From assembly GCA_015064745.1 (NCBI GenBank), contig SVRR01000003.1:1-64000 (forward strand): DNA of 64,000 nucleotides. Reading direction: 5' to 3'. The translations under genes and the position numbers were made by a program. The notes under the pieces are model-generated. The model did no database searches. It was not told where the DNA came from and saw nothing but the letters and a program-made list of their open reading frames with translations. Shown here in pieces: positions 1 to 7,882 of the stretch. Positions within the stretch are counted from its first letter, which is position 1, and each line of letters starts with the position of its first letter. This DNA is from Oscillospiraceae bacterium (lineage in GTDB: Bacteria > Bacillota > Clostridia > Oscillospirales > CAG-272).

Positions 1-582
1 GTCTACGAATGCAACGTGACCGGTCCATCCGGGAGAGGTAGAAATGATGTCTGCGCCACCCTCGGAAATATCGTTGATGATCTTGGAGTAATCGTTGATA
101 TTCGCATTGGTGGGGTAGTGAACGTTTGCGAGAGGCATACGGAGCTTAGGATCGATCTGGTATACCAAATACTTCAGCATAGAGTGAACGAAGCCTGCCT
201 CGTAGGTTTCGGGAGCGATGTTGCCATCCTGGTCTGCCCATTCATCCTCTGCAAAGATGTGCACCTTGGAGCAGTCAACCTTGAAGTAGTTGATCAGCTG
301 TGCAAGAGGAATATAGGTGTCGGGCTCGGGGTTACCGAGGATCATGGTGAAGGTTCTGCCTGCCTCGGAAGCTGCCTTAAGGCGTGTGAAAAGCGTGGAA
401 ATCAGAACGGGGTGAGGGTTCATCATAACCTTTACCTCGAACTCGGGATGCCACCAATCCTCACGCTTCTCAAGGTCTGTGCCGCTGATCTTGCGAACTC
501 TTTCGCAAACTTCTTTGTCCTTAAAGGGCACAAAGTCTGCAGGGTTGAAGTTAAAGCCTGTTGCGGGTTCAAAAATGCTCAT
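1..582 (-). CDS. Glucosamine-6-phosphate deaminase/isomerase-like protein, 3' end cut by window
   Basis: Only the first 194 codons are in the window. The start ATG overlaps the stop of the upstream nagA-like gene (ATGA), and that gene's last codons carry an AGGAG ribosome site, so the two are translationally coupled. The fold signature is NagB-like: an acidic AEDEWAD segment near residue 113 in the place of the NagB DEY motif, and GWTGHVAFVD at the end in the place of GEDGHIAFNEP. The usual catalytic Asp of EDGH reads Thr here, so this is a divergent member. Amino-sugar phosphate conversion is inferred from the neighbour; the exact substrate is unknown. Confidence 0.7.
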   Translation of the reverse strand, partial: MSIFEPATGFNFNPADFVPFKDKEVCERVRKISGTDLEKREDWWHPEFEVKVMMNPHPVLISTLFTRLKAASEAGRTFTMILGNPEPDTYIPLAQLINYFKVDCSKVHIFAEDEWADQDGNIAPETYEAGFVHSMLKYLVYQIDPKLRMPLANVHYPTNANINDYSKIINDISEGGADIISTSPGWTGHVAFVD

Positions 583-1718
583 ACTGTTTCTCCTTTAAAA
601 ATTACTTTCTTTATATCAAAAAATTGATCAACGAAAACGAGGTCGGCAACGTTACCGACGGCAATCGCGCCTCTATCCCAAAGTCCAAGGGCGCGGGCAG
701 GGTTGGTGGAGGCAAAGCGGAAGGCATCACATACCGAGCAACCCATATGGAAAAGCACGTTACGGCAGGCAAGCTCCAGGGTCATTGCCGAGCCTGCAAT
801 CTCTCCTGCGTGGTCGAAGTTGATGTCGGTGGCTTCTTCAAACCCTTCGGGCACGGGACCGTCGTCGACGAACTGGTCGGAGATGAGGATGATACGGTCA
901 TCTCCCTTCACACGGCGGACAAGTCTCTGCATATAAGGCACGACATGGGCACCGATACGGTCGCAGATCAGCTCCGCGTAAATTTCCTTGTTGTAGTTGA
1001 CCGCCTCATCCACGCAGACGCCGCGGCACTCGGAATAATGCTCAATGGTGCCCGTTGCATTGGTGTGGTGGGTGGCAATCTTCAATCCGTATGGAATGAA
1101 GCGCTCCACCTGCTCGGGGGTCGCCGCGCTGTGCGCAACGGCAAAAACACAATTGGGGATCTCGCGCTTAACGTCGCGGACGAAGTCCTCGATTCCCTCA
1201 CGCTCGGGGGCGATGCACCAAACGCGGGTATATTTCTTGGACTTTTCAATCAGGGGCGCGTAATCCTTACGGAACACCCCAAAGCGCCAGCTGTTCTTAT
1301 CCTGATTACAGCCGAAGCCCGGATTTAAGTAAGGTCCCTCCATGTAATAACCGAGGAAGTTCGGAAAATTTCCGCTTTCATACGCCTCGTTGATCTTCTC
1401 GATGGCGGCAACAAAGGCGGCTTGGTCAAGGCTGTAATAAAGCGCGGGCAAAACGCTCGTTACGCCGTGCTTTAAAAGCTCCTTTCCGCAAAAAACGGGG
1501 TCCTCCGTGAAGTACACCGCACCCGCGGCGTGGGTATGGATATCAATAAGTCCGGGACCGACGTAGGCACCCTCGGCATCGATGATCTCTGCCCCCTCGG
1601 GCACGGGTACATCCTTTGCCTTGCCTACCGCGCGAATGACGCCGTCCTCAAAGAGGATCACGCCGTTCGGGATCACGTGGTCGGGCATGATAACGTTGGC
1701 ATTTACGACAGCTTTCAT
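579..1718 (-). CDS. nagA: N-acetylglucosamine-6-phosphate deacetylase-like amidohydrolase
   Basis: 379 aa, amidohydrolase superfamily. The metal-binding motif PGLIDIHTHAAG is near residue 54, MEGPYLNP near 130, the zinc-ligand-type segments VAHSAATPEQ and ATHHTNATGT lie between about 195 and 225, and ISDQFVDDG near 280 carries the family catalytic Asp. NagA removes acetate from N-acetylglucosamine-6-phosphate. The start at 1718 is chosen for its GGAGAG ribosome site; upstream in-frame codons lie in the promoter. It heads an operon with the NagB-like gene. Several motif positions differ from textbook NagA, so a related N-acetyl sugar phosphate is possible. Confidence 0.8.
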   Translation of the reverse strand: MKAVVNANVIMPDHVIPNGVILFEDGVIRAVGKAKDVPVPEGAEIIDAEGAYVGPGLIDIHTHAAGAVYFTEDPVFCGKELLKHGVTSVLPALYYSLDQAAFVAAIEKINEAYESGNFPNFLGYYMEGPYLNPGFGCNQDKNSWRFGVFRKDYAPLIEKSKKYTRVWCIAPEREGIEDFVRDVKREIPNCVFAVAHSAATPEQVERFIPYGLKIATHHTNATGTIEHYSECRGVCVDEAVNYNKEIYAELICDRIGAHVVPYMQRLVRRVKGDDRIILISDQFVDDGPVPEGFEEATDINFDHAGEIAGSAMTLELACRNVLFHMGCSVCDAFRFASTNPARALGLWDRGAIAVGNVADLVFVDQFFDIKKVIFKGETV

Positions 1719-1763
1719 GCCGTCTCTCCTTTCATGCACGCAAAATAAACTTTTCTCCCTTAT

Positions 1764-1792
1764 ATTATAGGATGAAATTTCCTCTTTGTCAA
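1764..1792 (-). promoter_or_regulatory. Promoter of the nagA-like operon
   Basis: On the minus strand, TTGACA (1787-1792) and TATAAT (1764-1769) are separated by exactly 17 bases. This is a full-consensus housekeeping promoter about 46 bases upstream of the nagA start. Confidence 0.85.
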
Positions 1793-1828
1793 TAGAATTT
1801 CGCAGAAATGGGAAGAAAAAATACAGAA

Positions 1829-1857
1829 AAGTCGTCATTTTCTGCAAATGACGACTT
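1829..1857 (-). terminator. Intrinsic terminator of the histidine phosphatase gene
   Basis: A 12-bp perfect stem with a 5-base loop lies just past the stop codon at 1862 and is followed by a short U run on the minus strand. Confidence 0.7.
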
Positions 1858-1861
1858 GCGC

Positions 1862-2503
1862 TTATATTCCCTTTGGCATTTCCGTTCGCAACGCGCCGAG
1901 ATATTCCTCCACGATGCGCTCTTCACGAAAGGCGCCATCCTCGTAGGTAACCACGGTGACGGAGGCGTTAGGGGCGAAGGGGAGTTTTTCGCGCCACTCT
2001 TCCACAGGAATGCCGAGATAAGCCCCACGCAACGCCTTTATCGTACCGCCGTGGGTAGCGACAGCAACAGTTTTTCCCTTTTCCGCTTCGGCAACGCGCA
2101 AAAGCGCGTCAAGCGCACGGCGGGCAAGCGCCGACCAAGCTTCGCCGCCCTCGGGGACGAAAGAATCCGAGGCGTTCGCCCATTCACGATAGGCGTCTCC
2201 ATACCGCTCGATGAGTGACGCAACGACCTCCCCCGACCAAGCACCGCAATTCATTTCTCTGAAATCGGGGTCGGTGAAAATGGGGAGCTTTGTAAGCTCA
2301 GCAAGCGGACGCACGGTATCGACAGCGCGAGAGAGATCGGAGGAATAGATGGCGTCAACGGTATAGTTTTCATAAATATATCGGCTCGCCGCCTCCCCTT
2401 GCAAAACACCGAGAGGGGTTAAGGGAGCGTCAAGCTGTCCTGTGAGAGTGCCGTCCTCGTTGGAGGTGGAAAAGCCGTGTCGAATAAGAAGCAGGGTAGT
2501 CAT
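1862..2503 (-). CDS. Histidine phosphatase family protein (phosphoglycerate mutase-like)
   Basis: 213 aa. The N-terminal LLIRHGFSTSNEDGTLTG holds the RHG motif with the phospho-accepting His near residue 8. Further family residues are SSDLSRAVDT with the second Arg, EMNCGAWSG with the proton-donor Glu, and VATHGGTIKALRG with the second His near 153. All four catalytic positions are present, so it should be an active phosphatase or mutase, but the substrate cannot be read from sequence. The start at 2503 has an AGGAG site 5-6 bases upstream. It may be cotranscribed with the DUF4432 gene 91 bases upstream. Confidence 0.85.
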   Translation of the reverse strand: MTTLLLIRHGFSTSNEDGTLTGQLDAPLTPLGVLQGEAASRYIYENYTVDAIYSSDLSRAVDTVRPLAELTKLPIFTDPDFREMNCGAWSGEVVASLIERYGDAYREWANASDSFVPEGGEAWSALARRALDALLRVAEAEKGKTVAVATHGGTIKALRGAYLGIPVEEWREKLPFAPNASVTVVTYEDGAFREERIVEEYLGALRTEMPKGI

Positions 2504-2594
2504 AATTTCTCCTTTTTCCCGTTTGTCACACAATCGCAAGCGGGAATATCCGTATTAAAATTGCCGGCAGGAAGGACGCAAGCCTCGACCGCAT

Positions 2595-3483
2595 TCAAAA
2601 GCAGCTTTCCACCTTCATCGTAAGAGCAAAGGAAATGCTCTCGCCCGCATCCAGCATGCTGCAAGCAAAGCGGTCGTCAAGCTCGGGTCGTGGCAGGCTC
2701 AAAGCCGACGACGTAAAGCCCCGACGCGGCGCTTTTCCATTCCACAAAGCAAGGGAGGGTGTCTCCCGAGTAGGAAAGGACGAAGCGTTTGCCGTTTTTG
2801 GCGTTTTCAAGCGCGATCTCGGGCTTGTTGAATTTCAAGAAATAACAGCATTCCTCCGCGCCGACGGTGGGTTCCTCTACCGCGTAGCGCGTTTTCCACT
2901 CGCTCTCGGCGTGGGGCGTTCGCGGCTCGCAGAACGCGATATCCGCTACGATCCTTGCGCCCTCGTCCAGCATAGGGTATCCAATGTTTACGTGATAAAG
3001 GAGCGCGTAATTTTCGAGGGAGAAGCCCTCGTTCGTCAAGGTGTCCTCTATCGTTACGCACGACGTTCCCACGAGCGACGTGATCTTACGGCGCAAAACG
3101 AGATTTTTGACAGCGAGATTGGTGTCGCGCACGATAGCCTCCACGACGATCTCCTTGTCCGTAAGCTCGGCGCGCACGATCTCGGCGGGGATGTTATGAA
3201 GCGTGCCGTGCGGCTCGAAGCCCTTTCTTCCGCCGACGTTATCAAGACCGCAGGTGTAGACCATGCCGCCCTCAAAGCGACGGGAAAAGGCAAGCTCACG
3301 CTTTTCAAACCCGTTTTTCGAAATGAAGGAGAGGTTTTCGCCCGCGTGATACATCTGCATCACGTCACACGCCTTGCTGACATTCAGCAAAAAGCGAAGC
3401 TTGCCGTTGTCGCAGTCAATAACCTCGATGCCGTTTTCTTTTCCCTCGGTCAGGGTATAGCGACGAAGACTCGCCACCTGCAT
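2595..3483 (-). pseudogene. DUF4432 (aldose-1-epimerase-like) protein, single frameshift
   Basis: The frame from 3483 gives a typical DUF4432 protein: QVASLRRYTLTEGKENGIEV at the start, then GGMVYTCGLDNVGG and HGTLHNIPAEIV. It hits a stop at 2677 just after GFEPATT. The missing C-terminus, ELDDRFACSMLDAGESISF, continues in another frame to 2595. Removing one C from the CCC near 2684-2686 joins the two as FEPATTELDD, giving about 295 aa. Family members are beta-sandwich proteins related to galactose mutarotase. The start is uncertain: the promoter overlaps the TTG at 3561, and the ATG at 3483 has only a distant AAGGAC site. It is either a recent pseudogene or a sequence error. Confidence 0.75.
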
Positions 3484-3546
3484 AAGATTTGAAACTTTGC
3501 CGTCCTTTTTCTGTTCCTTTTGGATTTTGTTTAAGCTTACCGTAAA

Positions 3547-3575
3547 ATCATACCATTTCAAAAGAGCATTGTCAA
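3547..3575 (-). promoter_or_regulatory. Promoter upstream of the DUF4432 gene
   Basis: Minus strand TTGACA (3570-3575), a 17-base spacer and TATGAT (3547-3552). Transcription would begin near 3540, which rules out the most upstream in-frame start codon of the DUF4432 gene. Confidence 0.75.
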
Positions 3576-3576
3576 G

Positions 3577-3703
3577 GTGAAATATTCAACCACAGCCGAA
3601 AGTGAAATAAAATTCGCCATCACATTTGCGAAGCAAATATTGCACAGCGAAGCCATTTCACTTGGCGTAGCCAAATTTCACTCGCCGCAGGCAAATTTCG
3701 TTG
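3577..3703. repeat. Array of short imperfect palindromes next to tRNA-Arg
   Basis: This stretch is built from several 15-20 base mini-palindromes, for example TTTGCGAAGCAAA and TTGGCGTAGCCAA, separated by variants of ATTTCAC. It encodes nothing convincing. From memory, similar palindrome arrays occur beside tRNAs and other genes in many Clostridia genomes; this was not searched. Possible roles are a repeat element, an integration hotspot or a structured RNA. Confidence 0.55.
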
Positions 3704-3733
3704 AAAAAGCACTTGCGAAAGCAAGTGCTTTTT
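3704..3733 (-). terminator. Terminator of the tRNA-Arg gene
   Basis: A 13-bp perfect stem with a GAAA/TTTC loop starts two bases past the tRNA CCA end, and its descending arm ends in five U on the minus strand. Confidence 0.75.
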
Positions 3734-3735
3734 CC

Positions 3736-3810
3736 TGGCACCCGCAGCGGGAATCGAACCCACAACTAGCCCTTAGGAGGGGCTTGTTATATCCATTTAA
3801 CTATGCAGGC
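3736..3810 (-). tRNA. tRNA-Arg (anticodon CCT)
   Basis: 75 bases including an encoded CCA. The reverse strand folds as a cloverleaf: a 7-bp acceptor stem with two G-U pairs, a D arm GTTA/TAAC, a 5-bp anticodon stem AGCCC/GGGCT around loop CTCCTAA, and a T arm GTGGG/CCCGC with loop TTCGATT. The anticodon CCT reads AGG codons. The palindromic repeat abuts its terminator. Confidence 0.95.
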
Positions 3811-3846
3811 GTATGAGGGAGAAGCGTGGCTTCTCCCTGTTTTTCG

Positions 3847-4962
3847 TTATGCAAGGGGAATTTCGTGGTGCTCTACGATCTCGTGCTTCATGTTTGTGAA
3901 GGCGACGTCAAGGCGGTCGGGATAATAGGTGATGGCACCGCCGAGGAAATCATTAGCCTTCACGTCGGAGGCGACGACAACGGGATAACTGTGCGGCACG
4001 ATGTTGCGCGAGTCATCCTTGTTGAGAAGAAAGCACCTGTGGTAGTGACCGCAGAGCATAAACTTGATGCCGAGCTTTTCAAGCGAATCCGTCCAATCGG
4101 CATAAACATCGGCATCGATATTGAACACGTCTGCTTTATTGAAGGTCGTCATGTTGGGGCAAACGTGGGTGACGGCAAAGTCAAATTTCTCGCCCTTGTC
4201 GGCAAGCACCTTCAAAAATCGCGCCTCACTCTTGCGATACTCGTGGAAGCGATTGAGACCGCGGTATTTTTCGGGAACGCCCTCGGTATTGTCGTATTGG
4301 GGACCCTTATCCGGCTTATCCTCGCCGCAATCAAGGACGAGAAGGCGCAAAGGACCGATGTTAACGGCATAGTAAGTATTGCCGTTTGCCGTGGGGAAAT
4401 ACTCGGTAAAGCGTTCGGAAAGGCGCCCTCTCGTATCGTGGTTGCCGCGCGAGAAGATCATGGGGATTTCTCCCCCACCGATCTCGCCGAGAAAGGCAAG
4501 CGTGCTTAAGTATCCTTCTTCGGTATTGAATTCAAAGATATCGCCATTGATCACGAAGAGATCAAGCGTGTCTCCGAAATAACCGACCGTCTTTTGGGCG
4601 TTTCCAAAATAGCCGTGCACGTCGGCGACGTGGTAAATGCGGATCCCCTCTGACTTTTCGATGGGACGGAAAGGAAAGGACACCGCCTCGTGAGGAGCAA
4701 AAACGGTAAAATAGGACTTTTTACCGAGACTCGGACGAAACACGACGGTATAGTTTTTTGCCGCGTTCAATGCGCTTTGCGGCACGCGGATCTTAAAGTA
4801 GTCCGCTTCGGCGCGACAAACACCCGCGCGGGTGTCGTGATAAACCTCGTCTCCGATCTCGACGAGAGCCATGCCTACCGTTTTCGTGGCAATCAGGATC
4901 TCGTAGTCCTCCTCGACCGCGCAAACGGTGGGAGCAAAGCGCAAGGAACAAGCATTAATCAT
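3847..4962 (-). CDS. Calcineurin-like metallophosphoesterase
   Basis: 371 aa. An N-terminal domain of about 130 residues (beta-rich, unassigned) precedes a metallophosphoesterase domain with the ordered metal motifs HVADVHGYF, FVINGDIFEF, SRGNHDTRG, VTHVCPN and LCGHYHRC. It has no signal peptide, so it is probably cytoplasmic. The substrate is unknown. The start at 4962 has an AGGAAAACGAAA site and overlaps the upstream gene by 8 bases, so the three minus-strand genes from 6147 to 3847 form one operon. Confidence 0.8.
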   Translation of the reverse strand: MINACSLRFAPTVCAVEEDYEILIATKTVGMALVEIGDEVYHDTRAGVCRAEADYFKIRVPQSALNAAKNYTVVFRPSLGKKSYFTVFAPHEAVSFPFRPIEKSEGIRIYHVADVHGYFGNAQKTVGYFGDTLDLFVINGDIFEFNTEEGYLSTLAFLGEIGGGEIPMIFSRGNHDTRGRLSERFTEYFPTANGNTYYAVNIGPLRLLVLDCGEDKPDKGPQYDNTEGVPEKYRGLNRFHEYRKSEARFLKVLADKGEKFDFAVTHVCPNMTTFNKADVFNIDADVYADWTDSLEKLGIKFMLCGHYHRCFLLNKDDSRNIVPHSYPVVVASDVKANDFLGGAITYYPDRLDVAFTNMKHEIVEHHEIPLA

Positions 4963-5494
4963 TTTCGTTTTCCTCAGCGTTATTTTCGGCTTCGGGGAGA
5001 ATATAGGAGGCAAGCGTCGCAACGAACGCCTCGTCCGCATTGATGCGGATGAGTACCGACGTCTCGCCCTCAAAATGAAGAAGCGTATAGCTATCTGCCA
5101 AAAGATGGGAAGAAAAGTTGAAAACGGGAAGCTTGGGATGCGCGGTTGCGCCGTTCGCGTTGCTTTGCAGCTCCATCACGGCGGAAAGCGCGGACAAGGG
5201 AAGCTTTTGCTGGGTAAAGGCTTTTTTGCCTTGTATACGAACGATAAGTAAATAATCCCCGTCATTCTCGGAGACGATCTCGTACTTATATGCCGTACCG
5301 ATATAGCGAATAAAGATATACGCGGCTACGATAAGCGAGATAAAAGCAATTACCTGCCCAACGATGGGCGTAGTGATTTTAAGTGCCAAGGCAACCCCCG
5401 CAAGCACGGCGATCCCAAGGAAGATAAAGAAGGCAAGATAAGTATTTTTACGGTCGCCACGGCAAAGATACGCCGTTGTTCTTTCCTCCGTCAC
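4955..5494 (-). CDS. Membrane protein of unknown function, possibly DUF6106-like
   Basis: 179 aa. Two transmembrane helices lie at about residues 19-38 and 44-66 near the N-terminus, followed by a soluble domain and a Glu/Asn-rich tail. The GTG start at 5494 overlaps the upstream stop (GTGA) and has an AGGAGG site 8-9 bases upstream. No catalytic motif is visible. Position between an anchored protein and a phosphoesterase suggests a shared membrane-linked task, but no function can be assigned. Confidence 0.65.
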   Translation of the reverse strand: MTEERTTAYLCRGDRKNTYLAFFIFLGIAVLAGVALALKITTPIVGQVIAFISLIVAAYIFIRYIGTAYKYEIVSENDGDYLLIVRIQGKKAFTQQKLPLSALSAVMELQSNANGATAHPKLPVFNFSSHLLADSYTLLHFEGETSVLIRINADEAFVATLASYILPEAENNAEENEND

Positions 5495-6147
5495 TTGGGG
5501 AGATCCTCCTTGTCGATCTTGTACTCGGAAAAGGGCATATCCACCATGTTTTCACCGTCCGACGCCTGCGCCTCGTAAACGCAGATGTGACCGAAGGGCT
5601 CTGCTTCTTCACCATAATAGATATCCACACGCATCCAAGCCGCACCCTCAAAATCAACACCGTCAAAGACCAGCTTGCCGTAACGGTACATATAAGCATC
5701 GTCCTCAGAAAGATATCCCGCCTCATAGGTGCGGTATTCCCCGCCCTCGGCTGTGGTGTTGTAGGATGCCGTAAGCGTATAGCGGAAAAGACCCTCATCG
5801 GGCTCGGGAGTCTCTGCGAGCTTGTAAAAGGCAGCTACCTTGGGTAAAGAGCTTTCGTTATAGCGCACCGTGACCTGCAAATTACCCGCGTCACGCACGA
5901 CGATCAGACCGGAGGCAAAAAAGTTACCGTCATCGGCACTGTCGTAGGGGAAACGAATGTTTTGCGTTTCGGCTTTTATCACGCCGCTGTGCGATTCGTA
6001 ATATTCGGTCAGGGCATCGGTAAAGACCATGCGCACGGTATCTTTCGGGTAATGCTCGGCGATATAGATGCGGAAGATCACAGCACCAAAAACGAGACAA
6101 AGACAAAAAGCGAGGCAAAGCGCCATTGCTTTACGAAACATCTTCAC
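5491..6147 (-). CDS. Membrane-anchored exported protein, unknown function
   Basis: 218 aa. One N-terminal hydrophobic helix (about residues 8-28) preceded by basic residues fits a signal anchor. There is no lipobox Cys at a credible cleavage site. The rest is a soluble, Tyr- and acid-rich domain, probably extracytoplasmic. The GTG start at 6147 is favoured by an AGGAGG site 8 bases upstream; ATG at 6141 is the alternative. First gene of the three-gene operon driven by the promoter at 6180-6208. Confidence 0.65.
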   Translation of the reverse strand: MKMFRKAMALCLAFCLCLVFGAVIFRIYIAEHYPKDTVRMVFTDALTEYYESHSGVIKAETQNIRFPYDSADDGNFFASGLIVVRDAGNLQVTVRYNESSLPKVAAFYKLAETPEPDEGLFRYTLTASYNTTAEGGEYRTYEAGYLSEDDAYMYRYGKLVFDGVDFEGAAWMRVDIYYGEEAEPFGHICVYEAQASDGENMVDMPFSEYKIDKEDLPK

Positions 6148-6179
6148 CGTTTTTCCCTCCTTCGTCCGTTGTCTTATTT

Positions 6180-6208
6180 ATTATACTACACTTTGGGCAT
6201 AATGTCAA
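6180..6208 (-). promoter_or_regulatory. Minus-strand promoter of the 6147-3847 operon
   Basis: TTGACA (6203-6208), a 17-base spacer and TATAAT (6180-6185) on the minus strand. It is full consensus and divergent from the plus-strand yceD promoter 65 bases away. Confidence 0.85.
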
Positions 6209-6272
6209 ATACATTCCGAAATTTTTTTTGTTTTTTTTCAGAAAAAAGGGTAAAAAAATCTTTCTTTTCCTC

Positions 6273-6301
6273 TTGACAAACGATAAAATAAAAGGTATAA
6301 T
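6273..6301 (+). promoter_or_regulatory. Promoter of yceD-rpmF
   Basis: TTGACA (6273-6278), a 17-base spacer and TATAAT (6296-6301), full consensus, 48 bases upstream of the yceD start. Confidence 0.85.
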
Positions 6302-6349
6302 GATTTGTACGGTTGTGAAACAAAACGGCCGTAGAAATCGGGTGATCGT

Positions 6350-6937
6350 ATGAAATTAGATTTGAGGGCACTCCTTGCAGGTGAATACCGCACGCTTCCC
6401 GTTCTTTTTGATTTGGAGCTCACGGAGTCCCATGACAATCATTTCTCCGGTTTGACAGACATTCGCTTTGATACACCCTTGCACGTGGAGGGCACCATTA
6501 CCAACACGTCGGGTTATATCCGAATGTTGCTGACTTTGTCGGTCTCTTACACTGCGTCTTGTGCGCGGTGCCTTGAGGACGTTTCGGGCAGCTTCTCCTT
6601 CGACGTGGAGCGCACGGTGGTCACGCCTAAGATGGCGGAGGACCTCACCGAAGACCGCATCGACGAGCTTGTGGTGGTGGAAGACGGTTTCCTATCGCTT
6701 GACGAGCTCCTGACCGAATGCCTTGAGCTTTCTCTTCCCTTCCGCTTCTTGTGTCGCGAGGACTGCAAGGGTCTTTGCCAAAGATGCGGAAAGAACCTAA
6801 ACGACGGTCCTTGTGACTGCGAAGAGAAGGAAATAGACCCCCGCCTTGAGCCGTTGCGCAGGCTTCTTGAAGAAATGAAGGCGGAAGAAAGCCAAAACGG
6901 TGACACTCAGGTTTCATCCCAACATGAAGAAAAATAA
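6350..6937 (+). CDS. yceD: YceD/DUF177 family protein
   Basis: 195 aa. It carries the two family Cys motifs: CARC near residue 72, and the run CREDCKGLCQRCG followed by CDC between about 136 and 162. YceD proteins are linked to 23S rRNA accumulation and are almost always encoded just before rpmF, as here. The gap to rpmF is 33 bases with no terminator, so the two are cotranscribed. The Cys pattern suggests a bound metal. It is cytoplasmic. Confidence 0.9.
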   Translation: MKLDLRALLAGEYRTLPVLFDLELTESHDNHFSGLTDIRFDTPLHVEGTITNTSGYIRMLLTLSVSYTASCARCLEDVSGSFSFDVERTVVTPKMAEDLTEDRIDELVVVEDGFLSLDELLTECLELSLPFRFLCREDCKGLCQRCGKNLNDGPCDCEEKEIDPRLEPLRRLLEEMKAEESQNGDTQVSSQHEEK

Positions 6938-6970
6938 AATACAGTTAAGCTGTTAACAGGAGGTTGCAAA

Positions 6971-7156
6971 ATGGCAGTACCAAAGGCAAAAACATCGAAG
7001 GCTCGCAGAAACTCCAGACGCTCCAGCGTTTGGAAGCTTGAAGCTCCCGCAATGGCAAAGTGCCCCAACTGCGGTGAGATGAATCTCGCTTACCGCGTTT
7101 GCAAGAAGTGCGGTTTCTACGACGGCGAGAAGGTTCTCGACAAGGTAGAGGGCTGA
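6971..7156 (+). CDS. rpmF: 50S ribosomal protein L32
   Basis: 61 aa. Classic MAVPKAKTSKARRNSRRS start and a four-Cys zinc ribbon made of CPNCGEM and CKKCGFY. Full length for a zinc-binding L32. AGGAGG lies 8 bases before the ATG. Second gene of the yceD operon, closed by the hairpin at 7165. Confidence 0.98.
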   Translation: MAVPKAKTSKARRNSRRSSVWKLEAPAMAKCPNCGEMNLAYRVCKKCGFYDGEKVLDKVEG

Positions 7157-7164
7157 TTTCGAAT

Positions 7165-7192
7165 AAAACGGTGTCGCCATGGCACCGTTTTT
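7165..7192 (+). terminator. Intrinsic terminator after rpmF
   Basis: A nine-base stem (AAAACGGTG with CACCGTTTT) closes 9 bases after the rpmF stop and is followed by a T-rich tract. Confidence 0.8.
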
Positions 7193-7253
7193 CTCTTTTG
7201 CACAAAAATTGGCGGCGACAATCGTTTTTTTCCACAAATTTGGCATTTCCCTC

Positions 7254-7282
7254 TTGACATTTTTACGCAAGCATGTTATAAT
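7254..7282 (+). promoter_or_regulatory. Promoter of the small lipoprotein gene
   Basis: TTGACA (7254-7259), a 17-base spacer and TATAAT (7277-7282), full consensus, about 70 bases before the start at 7351. Confidence 0.85.
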
Positions 7283-7350
7283 GAACGCGAGGTTTGGTAT
7301 ATTTATGCCTTGCGTTTTTAACATCGTAAAATAAACAGGTGGTATATACA

Positions 7351-7593
7351 ATGAAAAAGAAGATTTTAGCACTCATTCTTGTTCTCGCAATGCTGCTTTC
7401 TTGCGCGCTCATGCTGACGTCCTGCCCCGGTGATCAGCCTGACGATACGCCCGGCGGCGATACATCAGATCCCGAGTTGAACCTTGATGAGAGCCTTAAC
7501 GCGGGAACAGGTTCTTCTGCGCCCAGCGCGATTACTGACCCCAACAACCCCAATGCGTCAGGCGACGAGGATAAATACATTCATGACCGTTGA
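7351..7593 (+). CDS. Small secreted lipoprotein, low complexity
   Basis: 80 aa. A basic start (MKKK), a hydrophobic core and a lipobox-like LTSC near residue 25 predict lipoprotein export. The rest is rich in Asp, Pro, Gly, Ser and Asn and looks unstructured. No domain is recognised. ATG at 7351 is chosen because AGGTGG precedes it. It stands alone between its own consensus promoter and the structured element at 7632, which implies strong expression. Confidence 0.7.
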   Translation: MKKKILALILVLAMLLSCALMLTSCPGDQPDDTPGGDTSDPELNLDESLNAGTGSSAPSAITDPNNPNASGDEDKYIHDR

Positions 7594-7631
7594 TGCCTGT
7601 TTTGCAGGATAGAAAAAGGCTGAGTCATTTA

Positions 7632-7716
7632 GAATTCAGTAATTTTAGTGTTTTTTGTTCCAAAAAACGCAAAATCTCCGATTTTGTCTCAAAATCGGAG
7701 ATTTTTTACTGAATTC
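7632..7716. repeat. Three-way inverted repeat with nested terminator hairpin
   Basis: An outer 11-bp perfect inverted repeat (7632-7642 with 7706-7716, starting GAATTCAGTAA) encloses two further hairpins: a 9-bp stem at 7648-7670 and a 15-16-bp stem at 7671-7705 ending in a T6 run. The inner second hairpin alone would work as the terminator of the lipoprotein gene. The outer stem makes it a cruciform-like, three-way junction. Confidence 0.75.
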
Positions 7717-7882
7717 GTGTTTTTTAAGAAGAGACTAGATGGATTTAGAACAGAATTTTTCGTTCTTCGTCCGTCACCGAAGAAAAACGATTAATGATCG
7801 TTTTTTCAAGGCTGTAACTGAAATAAGGAAAAATGAAGCGAGGCTGTGCCGAGCACGCTTTCCCAAACGAAAGGATAATCTC

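Noticed and set aside
7597..7720. Small RNA gene between the lipoprotein and S24/S26 genes
   Set aside because: The structure is clear, but no separate promoter is seen, so it is listed as a repeat/terminator element only.
7739..7882. Longer N-terminus for the S24/S26 protein from ATG at 7739
   Set aside because: The extra 48 residues are basic and low in family similarity, and the ribosome site is poor compared with AAAGGA before 7883.
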